Source: Paenibacillus oralis | Lineage (GTDB): Bacteria > Bacillota > Bacilli > Paenibacillales > Paenibacillaceae | Reading direction: 5' to 3' | DNA: 64,000 nt | Assembly (NCBI RefSeq): GCF_003863965.1 | Contig: NZ_RRCN01000001.1 | Span: forward strand, 3,678,304-3,742,303 | Notes under the pieces: generated by a model | Told to the model about the DNA's origin: nothing | Database searches by the model: none | The model's input: only the letters and a program-made list of their open reading frames with translations | Translations under genes and position numbers: made by a program | Part shown: positions 41,091 through 49,520 of the stretch, one piece after another | How the letters are laid out: each line of letters starts with the position of its first letter | Position numbering within the stretch: position 1 is the first letter of the stretch

Positions 41091-41588
41091 TTAGCGATTG
41101 TCAACCTTCTCCGGGTACATGTCGTGATTGAGCAGGCGGTGTTCGGCCATCGCCTCGTATTTGGTGCCGGGGCGGCCATAGTTGCAGTACGGATCGATGG
41201 AAATGCCGCCGCGCGGCGTAAATTTGCCCCATACCTCGATGTACTTCGGATCCATCAGCTTGATCAGGTCGTTCATGATGATGTTGACGCAATCCTCGTG
41301 GAAATCGCCGTGATTGCGGAAGCTGAACAGGTACAGCTTCAGCGATTTGCTTTCCACCATTTTTATGTCGGGAATGTAGCTGATATAGATGGTGGCGAAA
41401 TCCGGCTGCCCGGTGATCGGGCAAAGGCTCGTAAACTCGGGACAGTTAAATTTCACAAAATAGTCGCGGTAAGGGTGTTTATTGTCAAACGATTCGAGCA
41501 CTTCCGGCGCGTAATCAAACGGATATTTAACGCCCTGGTTGCCCAGCAGCGTGACGTCTTGCATTTCTTCAGGTTTTCTTCCGGCCAT
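41091..41588 (-). CDS. queF: NADPH-dependent 7-cyano-7-deazaguanine reductase
   Basis: QueF, 165 residues, reduces preQ0 to preQ1 in queuosine synthesis. The catalytic Cys is in [23 protein letters not shown] (about residue 56), with the NADPH-binding [22 protein letters not shown] (about 79-100). Length matches the short type I (unimodular) class of Bacillus. Last gene of the queC-queD-queE-queF operon, 57 bp after queE. RBS AAAGGAGGGCC. Confidence 0.95.
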   Translation of the reverse strand: MAGRKPEEMQDVTLLGNQGVKYPFDYAPEVLESFDNKHPYRDYFVKFNCPEFTSLCPITGQPDFATIYISYIPDIKMVESKSLKLYLFSFRNHGDFHEDCVNIIMNDLIKLMDPKYIEVWGKFTPRGGISIDPYCNYGRPGTKYEAMAEHRLLNHDMYPEKVDNR

Positions 41589-41645
41589 GGGTTGGCCCTC
41601 CTTTACAAAGTGATTTTATCTATATGAAAAAAATAATGGCCAAAG

Positions 41646-42380
41646 CTATACGCCGCGTTTGTTGCCCCATACGAGGGCATGCAGCTGCGGCAGGACGCGC
41701 ACGTCGTTCAACTCGGACGAGGCCACGACATTATCGATCAGCGCTTCATAGCGCTGCAGCAGATCGCTGGCATGCTCCCGGATATCCATCCGCCGCACGT
41801 CGGGATTGCCGACCTGGACATACATGGCTACATCCGGGTAGCGGGCATGCACTTGTTTGGCGTAGGCGAGATCGGTCTCGTCAAACACAACAACCTTCAG
41901 GCTGACGGCCAAGGGATGGGGGCGATGGGACAGCTTGGTCACGATGTCGTCCAGAATAGCCCAATCGGTCTCCATCCCCGAGCTCGGCGGCTTCGGCGAC
42001 AACGTGACCTGCTCGATCTCGGCCAGCCAGTCCTGCCAGCGCGAGCCCTGCGTCTCGACGGCGATGGCGACCCCTTTAGCATGCAGCAGATCCACCAGTC
42101 CGGAGAGCTGCGGCAGAAGAGCGGGATTGCCGCCCGACAGCGTGACGTGCGAGAAGCGGTCGCCGCCGATTGCGCGCAGCTCCTCCCAAATCTCCGCCGG
42201 CGTCATGCGGCGGATCGCGTCTTTGGCGCTGCCGTCCCAGGTGAAGGCGGAGTCGCACCAGGCGCAGCGGTAATCGCAGCCGGCGGTGCGGACGAACATC
42301 GTTTTTTGCCCGATGACCATGCCTTCGCCCTGAACGGTCGGCCCGAAAATCTCCAGCACGGGAATCGGCAGGTTATTCAT
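41646..42380 (-). CDS. queE: 7-carboxy-7-deazaguanine synthase
   Basis: QueE, 244 residues, radical SAM enzyme converting 6-carboxytetrahydropterin to 7-carboxy-7-deazaguanine. The cluster motif is RTAGCDYRCAWCDSAFTWDG (CxxxCxxC at about residues 31-38), with the substrate-binding FGPTVQGEGMVIG before it and THVTLSGGNPAL-type sequence after. The ATG at 42380 lies inside the end of queD (8-bp overlap), indicating translational coupling; a longer open frame to 42488 is queD read in another frame. Confidence 0.93.
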   Translation of the reverse strand: MNNLPIPVLEIFGPTVQGEGMVIGQKTMFVRTAGCDYRCAWCDSAFTWDGSAKDAIRRMTPAEIWEELRAIGGDRFSHVTLSGGNPALLPQLSGLVDLLHAKGVAIAVETQGSRWQDWLAEIEQVTLSPKPPSSGMETDWAILDDIVTKLSHRPHPLAVSLKVVVFDETDLAYAKQVHARYPDVAMYVQVGNPDVRRMDIREHASDLLQRYEALIDNVVASSELNDVRVLPQLHALVWGNKRGV

Positions 42381-42867
42381 CACGCATCCACTCCCGTCTG
42401 ACTTCGGCATAGCTGGTCGGCGTTTCGTACAGGCGGACGAACTCCGTCCGGCCCTCCTGCACGACATCCTTGTAGGCTTCGGACCCAAGGGCGGCCTCCA
42501 TCTTCTCGAACAGCCATACGACCATGTTTTCCGCCGTCGTGTTCATCGGCGGCAGCGTTTCGTTCAAATACCGGTGATCGAGATAAACTTCGATTTCGTT
42601 TTTCCAGATCTCCTTGATCGTGCCGAAATCGGCGGTGATGCCGATCTCGTTCGGCAGGGCGCTGATGCCAAACACGGCTTTATACGTGTGACCGTGCAGA
42701 TTTTTGCATTTGCCTTCATAGGCATGCAGATGATGGGCGGCGTCGAAGGTGAACTCCTTGCTGACGAGAACGCGGCGCCGGTGGTAGCGCAACTGCTCCT
42801 TGCCGATGTCGCGGCCCAGCTTCTGCAGCGATTCGACGATCCGAAATTCGCCCGGCGTGCGGCTCAT
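42373..42867 (-). CDS. queD: 6-carboxytetrahydropterin synthase
   Basis: QueD, 164 residues, converts dihydroneopterin triphosphate to 6-carboxytetrahydropterin. Zinc-binding His residues are seen in [28 protein letters not shown] (about residues 39-66), with catalytic Cys in [19 protein letters not shown] and [27 protein letters not shown] follow the family pattern. It overlaps queC by 4 bp and queE by 8 bp. Confidence 0.95.
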   Translation of the reverse strand: MSRTPGEFRIVESLQKLGRDIGKEQLRYHRRRVLVSKEFTFDAAHHLHAYEGKCKNLHGHTYKAVFGISALPNEIGITADFGTIKEIWKNEIEVYLDHRYLNETLPPMNTTAENMVVWLFEKMEAALGSEAYKDVVQEGRTEFVRLYETPTSYAEVRREWMRDE

Positions 42868-43532
42868 GGTTTATCCGCCCCCTGACGCTCCAGCAGGTAT
42901 TTGTTCAGGCCGGCTTTGCGCAGCTTGCAGGCCGGGCATTCGCCGCAGCCGTCGCCGATGACGCCGTTGTAGCAGGTGAGCGTCCGCTCGCGGACGAAGT
43001 CGAACGCTCCCACTTCGTCGGCCAGCTTCCATGTCTCGGCCTTGTCGATCCACATCAGCGGCGTGTGAATCACGAACTCGTAATCCATCGCCAAATTGAG
43101 CGTCACGTTCAGCGATTTGACGAACACGTCGCGGCAGTCGGGATACCCGCTGAAATCGGTCTCGCAGACGCCGGTCACGATATGCTTGGCGCCGATCCCT
43201 TTCGCCAGGACAGCGGCAAAGCTGAGGAACAGGTGGTTGCGCCCATCCACAAATGTGCTGGGGAGCTCCCCGTCCTTTTGCTCGATGGCGATGTCGCTGC
43301 GGGTCAGCGCGTTTTGCGTCAATTGGCCCAGCAGGCTCATGTCGAGAATCGTATGTTTGATGCCAAGCTCGCGGGCGATGTCCTTGGCGCATTCGATTTC
43401 GCGGGCATGGCGCTGGCCGTAATCGAACGTCACAGCCTCCACTTCGCCAAACTGCTTCATGGCCCAGAACAGGCAGGTGGTGCTGTCCTGTCCGCCGCTG
43501 AAGACAACGACCGCTTTTTCGTTTTTAAGCAT
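42864..43532 (-). CDS. queC: 7-cyano-7-deazaguanine (preQ0) synthase
   Basis: QueC, 222 residues, ATP-dependent ligase forming preQ0. The PP-loop [17 protein letters not shown] is at residues 8-24 and the zinc site is [17 protein letters not shown] near the C-terminus (Cys x4 with an upstream Cys). First gene of the queuosine operon. The ATG at 43532 follows GGAGGG; the frame is open further upstream (to 43667) but that part overlaps the leader RNA. Controlled by the preQ1 riboswitch about 190 nt upstream. Confidence 0.95.
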   Translation of the reverse strand: MLKNEKAVVVFSGGQDSTTCLFWAMKQFGEVEAVTFDYGQRHAREIECAKDIARELGIKHTILDMSLLGQLTQNALTRSDIAIEQKDGELPSTFVDGRNHLFLSFAAVLAKGIGAKHIVTGVCETDFSGYPDCRDVFVKSLNVTLNLAMDYEFVIHTPLMWIDKAETWKLADEVGAFDFVRERTLTCYNGVIGDGCGECPACKLRKAGLNKYLLERQGADKP

Positions 43533-43719
43533 AAAAAAACCCTCCATCTTCTTTTGGATTAGAAAGCGGCAAGCCTTGGCTTCGCTCGCAGAAGAAAGAG
43601 AGTTCTTGAACTGGTCACAAAAAAACAAGCCCGGTTCCGGCGGGTGTTTCGGCTGTCCCCTTCGCACTTTCGCGCTGATGAACGGAACGCCAAAATCAAC
43701 CCCTCCATAAGATAGGGCG

Positions 43720-43760
43720 TTTTATAGTTTTTTATAGAGGGAGTTCTCGAACCTCTCCCA
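43720..43760 (-). ncRNA. PreQ1 class I riboswitch
   Basis: Minus strand: GGGAGAGGTTCGAGAACTCC then CTCTATAAAAAACTATAA. This matches the compact preQ1-I aptamer (P1 AGAGG/CCTCT, loop TTC, A-rich tail AAAAAACTA) seen in front of B. subtilis queC. It should turn the que operon off when preQ1 is abundant. It lies about 190 nt from the queC start, much farther than usual. The space between holds a GC-rich inverted repeat followed by seven T (plus 43616-43640), a possible but weak terminator platform. Confidence 0.92.
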
Positions 43761-43978
43761 TGCCTTAGCCGCATCCGGCCAGCATGGATTCTTCTTCAAT
43801 TGGGTGCTTTCATGCGAGGGGCATTAGGCACAAGCTTCATTATAACATAATTTTTATCGCTGGAAAGGGGGGCTGATCGAACGCAGGTAGTTCTTTGGAA
43901 GCGATATGGCGGTTTGCTGTTCACAAAACAGGGGATATCACCGATAATGGAATAGATTAGAACAAAGGAGGTTGAACG

Positions 43979-45493
43979 ATGAAAAAAATGAAATGGCTGG
44001 CCATCCCCATGATTTTGCTTCTGGTGGCGCTGACTGGATGTCAGGCTGTGGGCGGTTTCGACGTCAGCAAGGCGCTGGCCGGAAGTTTGAACCCGACATC
44101 CAGTGAATCGAAGCAGACGCTTAAGGTGGAACTGGTGCCGTCTTCGGGGAACTTGTCCGCCGAGGACAAGGCAGCTATCGAACTGATCAATTCTTTATCT
44201 TTCAATATTGACAACGCCAAGGTGCAGGATAAAGATCATGTGTCCATCAAAGGCTCGGTCGGATTCCAGGGCGGGAACATCCCGTTTCTGATGTCGGTGG
44301 ATGCCGATAAAGGGATTGCGTTCCAGATCGAAGGAGCTAAGCAACCGCTGTACATATCGATGGAAGACACGCTGTCCGCAGAAATGGGTATGGGGAATTA
44401 TGAAGAAGGCGTCCAAAACTTAACGTTGAAGACGGCGGAGCTTCTTTTCAAGCATTTCCCGAATCCAACGGTCCTCACCGTGAAACAAACCCAGGAGCAG
44501 GTGAACGGCGAATCGTTAAACCTGACCAATCTGCACGCCGAGATCCGCGGCGACGAGTTGATCGGCATGATCAAGCCGCTCCTCGTCAGCTTGTCCAAGG
44601 ATGAGCAAGGTTTGAAAGACTTAATTGGCGAGTATTACGATATGGTGCTGCCTGTTATTAACGCGATGGACGATCTTTACGGTGATGAGGATTCCGCTTC
44701 GTCGCTTGAGGAGCAGACGTCCAAAACGCAAGTCATCGAAGAACTTTACGCGGAGATTCAGAAGGGGCTTGAAGAAGTCGTTGGAAACTACGATGAACAG
44801 GTCGCCGGCCTGCTGGCCGATGCGCCGGAATTGTCCACTGTGCTCGGCAAAGATACGGTGCTTAAGCTGGACCTGTATTTCGACAGCAAGCTGAACATCC
44901 GCAAGCAAACGATGGACCTGAACGTAGCGTTGCCAAGTTCCGAAGATCTCCCGATTTCGGCGATCAAGGTTCACAGTGAGAGCGAAACCTGGAACATCGG
45001 CGGCGAGGTGGCCATCGATCAGGTGGATACCTCCGCAGGCATGCTTGACGTGACGGACGGAGAGGTAACGCCGGGGCAAATTTTGCGTAATTTCCAAGAA
45101 GTGACGCCGCTCTATAATCTGCTTAAGGACCAAATCGGGATCGGCCATAAATATGTGCTGATCGATTCGCAAAGCGAGTATTACGGATTCATCAACAAAA
45201 ACGGTACTGGTTTCGTGCCGCTTCGCTACTTGTCGGAGCAGCTTGACGCCGAAGTGAAGTGGACGGAAGGCTCGAAGCGGCTCGTTGTTATCAACGATCT
45301 CACCGGGGAGGAAATCGTCCTGACGATCGGCTCGAAACAAGCCGCGGTGGGCGGCAAGGCCGTTCAGTTGAACGAGCCGGTGTTCGTGCACACGGACGGA
45401 TCGACCTACGTGCCGCTGCGTTTCCTGGCGGAAGCCCTGGGAGCGACGGTTGAAGTCGACGCCGACGGATGGATCACTGTGGAACGGAATTAA
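43979..45493 (+). CDS. Lipoprotein with C-terminal copper amine oxidase N-like (stalk) domain
   Basis: Secreted lipoprotein of 504 residues. The signal peptide ends in lipobox ALTGC (Cys at 21). The large middle region (about 40-370) has no domain I recognise; it alternates polar and hydrophobic strands. The last roughly 110 residues hold two repeats typical of the copper amine oxidase N domain used as a surface module in Paenibacillus: YYGFINKNGTGFVPLRYLSEQLDAEVKW and FVHTDGSTYVPLRFLAEALGATVE. No catalytic oxidase part is present, so a cell-wall-associated structural or binding role is likely. RBS AAAGGAGG. Confidence 0.8.
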   Translation: MKKMKWLAIPMILLLVALTGCQAVGGFDVSKALAGSLNPTSSESKQTLKVELVPSSGNLSAEDKAAIELINSLSFNIDNAKVQDKDHVSIKGSVGFQGGNIPFLMSVDADKGIAFQIEGAKQPLYISMEDTLSAEMGMGNYEEGVQNLTLKTAELLFKHFPNPTVLTVKQTQEQVNGESLNLTNLHAEIRGDELIGMIKPLLVSLSKDEQGLKDLIGEYYDMVLPVINAMDDLYGDEDSASSLEEQTSKTQVIEELYAEIQKGLEEVVGNYDEQVAGLLADAPELSTVLGKDTVLKLDLYFDSKLNIRKQTMDLNVALPSSEDLPISAIKVHSESETWNIGGEVAIDQVDTSAGMLDVTDGEVTPGQILRNFQEVTPLYNLLKDQIGIGHKYVLIDSQSEYYGFINKNGTGFVPLRYLSEQLDAEVKWTEGSKRLVVINDLTGEEIVLTIGSKQAAVGGKAVQLNEPVFVHTDGSTYVPLRFLAEALGATVEVDADGWITVERN

Positions 45494-45540
45494 GTTGACG
45501 TTTATAAGTGAATGCTTAGTTGAAGTTTGACTTCAGGCGA

Positions 45541-45584
45541 TGGTTGTCCCTGTCACTTTGGGTGGCGGGGGCAATTTTTTTAGG
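45541..45584 (+). terminator. Terminator after the stalk-domain lipoprotein
   Basis: TTGTCCCTGTCAC pairs with GTGGCGGGGGCAA across a short loop and is followed by TTTTTTT, about 48 bp after the stop codon. Confidence 0.7.
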
Positions 45585-45617
45585 ATATAAGCAGGTAGGT
45601 CGATAGACTTTTTTACC

Positions 45618-45810
45618 CCAGATGCAAAAGTGCAGGCGATTTTTGTCAAATTCTCCCGAAACAGTCCATCGAAATGCAAAAGTACATTTGATTTGGGGCT
45701 TCTCGATAAAAAAGCGCTTTTTGACCGGAAATGAAGTGCACTTTTGCATTTGACGGGCCATTGTCAGGCGAGTCGGGCGCGAATGAACTGCATTTTTACA
45801 TTTCGTAGGA
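45618..45810. repeat. Four-box dispersed repeat (TGCAAAAGTRCA), copy C
   Basis: TGCAAAAGTGCA (45623), TGCAAAAGTACA (45675), TGCACTTTTGCA (45737) and TGCATTTTTACA (45789), spaced 52, 62 and 52 bp, same orientation as copies A and B. It lies between the lipoprotein terminator and the Fur-controlled promoter. Confidence 0.92.
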
Positions 45811-45853
45811 GTGGCCTATCCCCCCTATCCGTTACGTTTATCCCCGGATTCTA

Positions 45854-45895
45854 TTGATTAAATCCCCGTTTCTCTATATAATGATAATCATTATC
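45854..45895 (+). promoter_or_regulatory. Promoter with overlapping Fur box
   Basis: TTGATT (45854-45859), 17 bp, TATAAT (45877-45882) is a strong vegetative promoter. A Fur box, ATAATGATAATCATTATC (45878-45895; 18 of 19 positions of the classical consensus counting 45877), covers the -10. Iron-loaded Fur would block transcription of the downstream siderophore-binding lipoprotein. Confidence 0.9.
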
Positions 45896-45928
45896 AGTGG
45901 GAATATGAATGGGGGATCAATTAGAAAC

Positions 45929-46975
45929 ATGCACGCTTTTAAATACCGCTTTTTTACTTTGGCTACAATTATGTTGATGACTGTCGTGCTTGCCGCCTGC
46001 GGCGGTCAAGGCGGAAACTCCGGAGCCAATGGGGCAAACGGCGCTCCTGCAAATGGGGCCGCGAACGGCGGAGCCGCGGGCAAAACGCAGGGTGGAAACA
46101 GCGAGGCACCGGAAGGACAAGCCGGGACAAAAGTTTACACGGACTATAAAGGGGAGCAAGTGGAAATAGCAACGAACCCGCAGCGGATCGTGTCGATCAC
46201 GCATTTGGGCGACCTGTCGGCCTTGGGCGTGAAGCCGGTCGGCGCCGGTTCGGTGGCGCTGGAAAATTCGGTTTTGCTGAAAAAGGAGCTGGAAGGCGTC
46301 GAGAACGTCGGTGATGTTTCCGTGGAGAAGGTGCTGGAGCTTCAACCTGACCTCATTATCGTCCCTACTTATTTGCCGGCCGAGACCGTGGATCAGCTCA
46401 AAAAAATCGCTCCGGTCGTCACCCTGGCTACAACAGGTTGGGAGGGCATCGATCCGCTCGAAGAGGTGAAAACGGTCGGCGCCTTGCTGGGCCGGGAGAA
46501 AGAGGCGGAAGCGTTCATTACCCGCTACAAGCAAAAGGCGGACGAAGCCAAGACTAAGCTGCAGGAAGTCATCGGCCCGAACGAAACCGTCGGAACGTAT
46601 TCGATTTGGGCGAAAAACTTCTGGGTATGGCCGAAAACGCGGGATGCCGGCTACAATCTGTACGAAATGTTTGGCTTAAAGCCGCTTGATAAAATCGCAA
46701 AAGAAGTGTTCCCGACCACGGGAGCGGACATTTCGTTGGAAGTGCTGCCCGAATATGCGGCGGATCACATGTTCGTTACGGTGTATGAGCCGGACGGCGG
46801 GGCGGAACGCGCGCAAGAGGTCATGAACGGTTCGATCTGGAAAAACCTTCCGGCAGTCAAAAACAATCACGTGTATAAACTTGACACCAAGGAGTTTTGG
46901 ATGGTTGACGGGCTGAACCTGGAGAAACAGCTGGATATTCTCGTCAATCTGGTCGTAAGTCAAAATCAGAAATAA
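45929..46975 (+). CDS. Iron-siderophore-binding lipoprotein of ABC importer
   Basis: FecB-class substrate-binding lipoprotein, 348 residues. Signal peptide MHAFKYRFFTLATIMLM... with lipobox LAAC, a Gly/Ala/Asn-rich linker, then NPQRIVSITHLGDLSALGVKPVGAG at the start of the binding fold and LQPDLIIVPTYLPAETVDQLKKIAPVV. Tryptophan-rich SIWAKNFWVWPKTRDAG resembles hydroxamate- or catecholate-siderophore binders. The frame opens earlier, at 45854, but that point lies inside the promoter; ATG 45929 starts the signal peptide (ATG 45905 is an alternative). No permease or ATPase gene adjoins, so it is an orphan partner for a transporter elsewhere. Confidence 0.88.
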   Translation: MHAFKYRFFTLATIMLMTVVLAACGGQGGNSGANGANGAPANGAANGGAAGKTQGGNSEAPEGQAGTKVYTDYKGEQVEIATNPQRIVSITHLGDLSALGVKPVGAGSVALENSVLLKKELEGVENVGDVSVEKVLELQPDLIIVPTYLPAETVDQLKKIAPVVTLATTGWEGIDPLEEVKTVGALLGREKEAEAFITRYKQKADEAKTKLQEVIGPNETVGTYSIWAKNFWVWPKTRDAGYNLYEMFGLKPLDKIAKEVFPTTGADISLEVLPEYAADHMFVTVYEPDGGAERAQEVMNGSIWKNLPAVKNNHVYKLDTKEFWMVDGLNLEKQLDILVNLVVSQNQK

Positions 46976-46992
46976 TCGCACTTGCTTGCGTA

Positions 46993-47037
46993 AAGAAGCC
47001 GCTCCTTCAGTCGATTGGACTGATGGGAGCGGCTTTT
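46993..47037 (+). terminator. Terminator after the siderophore-binding lipoprotein
   Basis: AAGCCGCTCC and GGAGCGGCTTTTT flank an inner CAGTC/GACTG pair, 18 bp after the stop. Confidence 0.8.
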
Positions 47038-47064
47038 TGGCATGCGATAGGCCGCGAGCGGCCG

Positions 47065-48096
47065 CTAAACAAGCAGAGCCCATTCCTTGCTGATCGCTTT
47101 TTCTTCCAGTCCGTAGCCGATCAATACAAGGTAATGCCGGCCGCTGTAGGCAACGGGCTCCCACTGGAACCGCTTGCCGGCGAATTGGAGAAGATACGTT
47201 TGCTCCTGCCGGGAAAACCGGAGGTAGCCTTTCGCCCGAAGCACGCTGCTGCCCCATTGTTTGATGAACCGTTCCAGTGTGCCGGCCGGAAAGTTTAAAG
47301 GCTCGGGCAAAGGCAATACGACGGTGCGGATTCTGCTGAAGGAAGCGGGGGATTCACCAGGCTCACCCTGGAGAGCCCCGGGAGAATGAGCGTGACCCGA
47401 CACGATCACCCGGAAAGGGGAGCGCTTCACCGGGACGGACGTTTTGCCGGGGACCGATTGCACTCCCGAAAAGAAAGGGTCAAGCGGGACGTCGGCGCTG
47501 ACGGCGTAATGCATCCGTGCCGCGGTATTGTGCTTGCGGGCCATCTCCGCCACTTTGGCGCGATGGGATGGGGAGACGAGATCGCTTTTGTTGACGATCA
47601 GGTCATCGGCCGCGGCGATCTGGCCGCGAAGCGTCCGCACGAGCTGTTTGTCGGAGGCGAATATGCTGTTGTATTCAAGCGCATGCTCGGCATCGATGAC
47701 CGTAATGACGCGGTGGAGATAGACCCGGCCGACCAGCTCCGGTTCGGTAAGCTGCTCCACGATTTCTTCCGGATTGGCCACGCCGGTGAGCTCCAGCAGC
47801 AGCAAGTCGGGCGATTGCCGCAGCAGACTGCCGATCGCTCCTTGGATTTCGTCTTTTTTCGTACAGCAGATGCATCCGTCCAGCAGCTTTTCCAGCGGAA
47901 AGATCATGCCGGATGCGCGGGACACGAGATCGCCGTCGATATCGAGCCGCCCGAGCTCATTCATTAATACGCCGGGCCGCAGCCCGCGTTTGGCCGCTTC
48001 CTCAAGCAACTTCAGCAGCAGCGTCGTTTTGCCGCTGCCCAAAAATCCGCTTAAAATGATGACCGGCGTGCCAGGCGTTTTACTGTTAGGGTGCAT
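47065..48096 (-). CDS. CobW/COG0523 GTPase (zinc metallochaperone type) 1
   Basis: G3E-family GTPase of 343 residues. P-loop IILSGFLGSGKTTLLLKL at residues 13-30, metal-binding CxCC motif GCICC at residues 74-78, Walker B LLLELTGVANPEEI, and NKSD guanine-specificity motif (IVNKSDLV). The C-terminal CobW_C domain carries SGHAHSPG and WGSSVLRAKGYLRF. COG0523 proteins under Zur deliver zinc to key enzymes. The ATG at 48096 follows AAAGGAG; an earlier in-frame ATG at 48120 lacks one. A Zur-like box lies 66 bp upstream (48162). Confidence 0.88.
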   Translation of the reverse strand: MHPNSKTPGTPVIILSGFLGSGKTTLLLKLLEEAAKRGLRPGVLMNELGRLDIDGDLVSRASGMIFPLEKLLDGCICCTKKDEIQGAIGSLLRQSPDLLLLELTGVANPEEIVEQLTEPELVGRVYLHRVITVIDAEHALEYNSIFASDKQLVRTLRGQIAAADDLIVNKSDLVSPSHRAKVAEMARKHNTAARMHYAVSADVPLDPFFSGVQSVPGKTSVPVKRSPFRVIVSGHAHSPGALQGEPGESPASFSRIRTVVLPLPEPLNFPAGTLERFIKQWGSSVLRAKGYLRFSRQEQTYLLQFAGKRFQWEPVAYSGRHYLVLIGYGLEEKAISKEWALLV

Positions 48097-48161
48097 CCTG
48101 CAAGCTCCTTTCGGGTACATGTCATTGACAAACGAGAGGCATCCTCCTAATATATGTTTAT

Positions 48162-48176
48162 TCGTAACAATTACGT
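48162..48176. promoter_or_regulatory. Zur-like operator between the divergent COG0523 and NusG-II genes
   Basis: TCGTAACAATTACGT matches the Bacillus Zur consensus TCGTAATNATTACGA at 12 of 14 defined positions. A half-site TCGTAAGAAT follows at 48182. It sits between the leftward COG0523 gene (48096) and the rightward 48204 gene, so it can control both. Confidence 0.75.
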
Positions 48177-48203
48177 TTTAATTCGTAAGAATGGAATGAG
48201 GTT

Positions 48204-48611
48204 ATGTTAAAACTCAAGCGCGGCGACGTGCTGCTGATGGCGTTTCTGGTGCTGGTCGGTTCCGTGTGGCTGCTGCTCCGGGAGGCGGCGGAAAACCGGC
48301 AAACGGTGGATCCGTCCGTCCTGAGCGCGGTTATAACGGTGGATGGGAAGCCATACGCAAACGTACCTTTGGACGGTCCGGAGCAGACGATCGATATCCG
48401 GACGGAATACGGCCACAATACGTTAAAGGTGTTTGACCAGGGAATCCAGATGATTTACGCGGATTGCCCGAAGAAAATTTCGATGCAGATGGGTTTCATC
48501 TCCCGCCCGGGCGAAACGATCATATGCGTTCCCAACCGGGTGTACGTAGAGATCGTGAGCACCGGGGGCGGGGACCTGGGTGATGACGGAATCGACGCTT
48601 ACGTCCGGTAA
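48204..48611 (+). CDS. NusG domain II-containing small membrane-anchored protein
   Basis: Protein of 135 residues. An N-terminal membrane anchor (VLLMAFLVLVGSVWLLL, about residues 9-25) is followed by a NusG_II-type beta-sandwich domain: VITVDGKPYANVPLDGPEQTIDIRTEYGHNTLKVFDQGIQMIYADCPKKISMQMGFISRPGETIICVPNRVYVEI-like sequence (about 43-117). The Cys pair in YADCPKK and IICVPN is typical of this family and could bind metal. Function is unknown. It shares a Zur-like operator with the divergent GTPase gene, which hints at a role in zinc limitation. Confidence 0.8.
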   Translation: MLKLKRGDVLLMAFLVLVGSVWLLLREAAENRQTVDPSVLSAVITVDGKPYANVPLDGPEQTIDIRTEYGHNTLKVFDQGIQMIYADCPKKISMQMGFISRPGETIICVPNRVYVEIVSTGGGDLGDDGIDAYVR

Positions 48612-48632
48612 GCGCTCCTTGCCGGACCCTCA

Positions 48633-49490
48633 CTATTCCTCTTGTCCGCTCTCCCAAACCTGCACCGAATCCCCGCTCGGGTACACGTAAGGCGTGTCCG
48701 GCCTGGGGATTTCCTTGATCCGTTCGGCGGCAACGGTGATGATGTTTTTGCCCTGGCGGATCTGCGGCTCGATCGTTCCTTCCACTTCCAGCCAGGCATC
48801 CGCCCGAATATTCCCCAGCGGCTTGGCCGATGTCACGACAATGCCGAACGGAGCCGCGTCCGCCGTGCAGCACATCACCAGGAAGCGGCCGAGAATAAAT
48901 TCATGAGCGTCCGGCGCTTGATACACGAACCCGCTCAGTTTGACTTTTTTTCCGCGAAATTGATCTTGGAACAGTTCGATCGCCCCAACCGTTTCCGAGA
49001 AAATCTCCGGCCGGATCTCAATAACCTCCTCCGGGTACAGCCGTTTGGCCAGCTCGGCAAATTCGGCGTTGTACGGATCGGGCGCTTTAAACATCGCTTC
49101 CAGCTGTTCCGAGGCAGAGAGGGGAGAGGTCAGGCTCATCCCCCTTTTGGCGGCGGCAGAGCTGCCGAGCGCCTGATCGGGAAGCAGCGCTCCCAACAGC
49201 AGCGGGAGCAGGAACAGACCGTAGACCGCGGCGTTTTTCCAGCTTGACGCAGACAGCGGGCGCTCGCAGTCGCAGAGGACGGCGGCTTTTTGAAACAACG
49301 CCTGATAAGCAAGGCTGACGGCCATCAAAACTAACGCGATCGGGCAGTAGCGGATATATGGCTCCATGGTCGGGGCGATATAATATTTGAGCGCTCCCGA
49401 TTTGGACAGATGGGCGATGAACAGGGCGAACCCGAGCAGGATCAGCGATCTGGCGAAATAGTGGGCTCGAATCACGCGGGGGTGGTTCAT
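48633..49490 (-). CDS. TIGR03943-family membrane protein (YcgQ-like)
   Basis: Protein of 285 residues, like B. subtilis YcgQ. Three or four membrane segments occupy the first 110 residues (VIRAHYFARSLILLGFALFIAHLS, YCPIALVLMAVSLAYQALF, AAVYGLFLLPLLLGALLP). A soluble part follows with VKLSGFVYQAPDAHEFILGRFLVMCCTADAAPFGIVV (about residues 185-221) and an OB-like strand pattern. The CC pair and CDCE sequence could bind metal. It lies 30 bp after the YcgR-like permease, the usual pairing, and ends the operon. Role unknown; zinc-related by regulation. Confidence 0.85.
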   Translation of the reverse strand: MNHPRVIRAHYFARSLILLGFALFIAHLSKSGALKYYIAPTMEPYIRYCPIALVLMAVSLAYQALFQKAAVLCDCERPLSASSWKNAAVYGLFLLPLLLGALLPDQALGSSAAAKRGMSLTSPLSASEQLEAMFKAPDPYNAEFAELAKRLYPEEVIEIRPEIFSETVGAIELFQDQFRGKKVKLSGFVYQAPDAHEFILGRFLVMCCTADAAPFGIVVTSAKPLGNIRADAWLEVEGTIEPQIRQGKNIITVAAERIKEIPRPDTPYVYPSGDSVQVWESGQEE

Positions 49491-49520
49491 ACGGTTGGCA
49501 CCTCCTTGGTTTCTTTTCCG

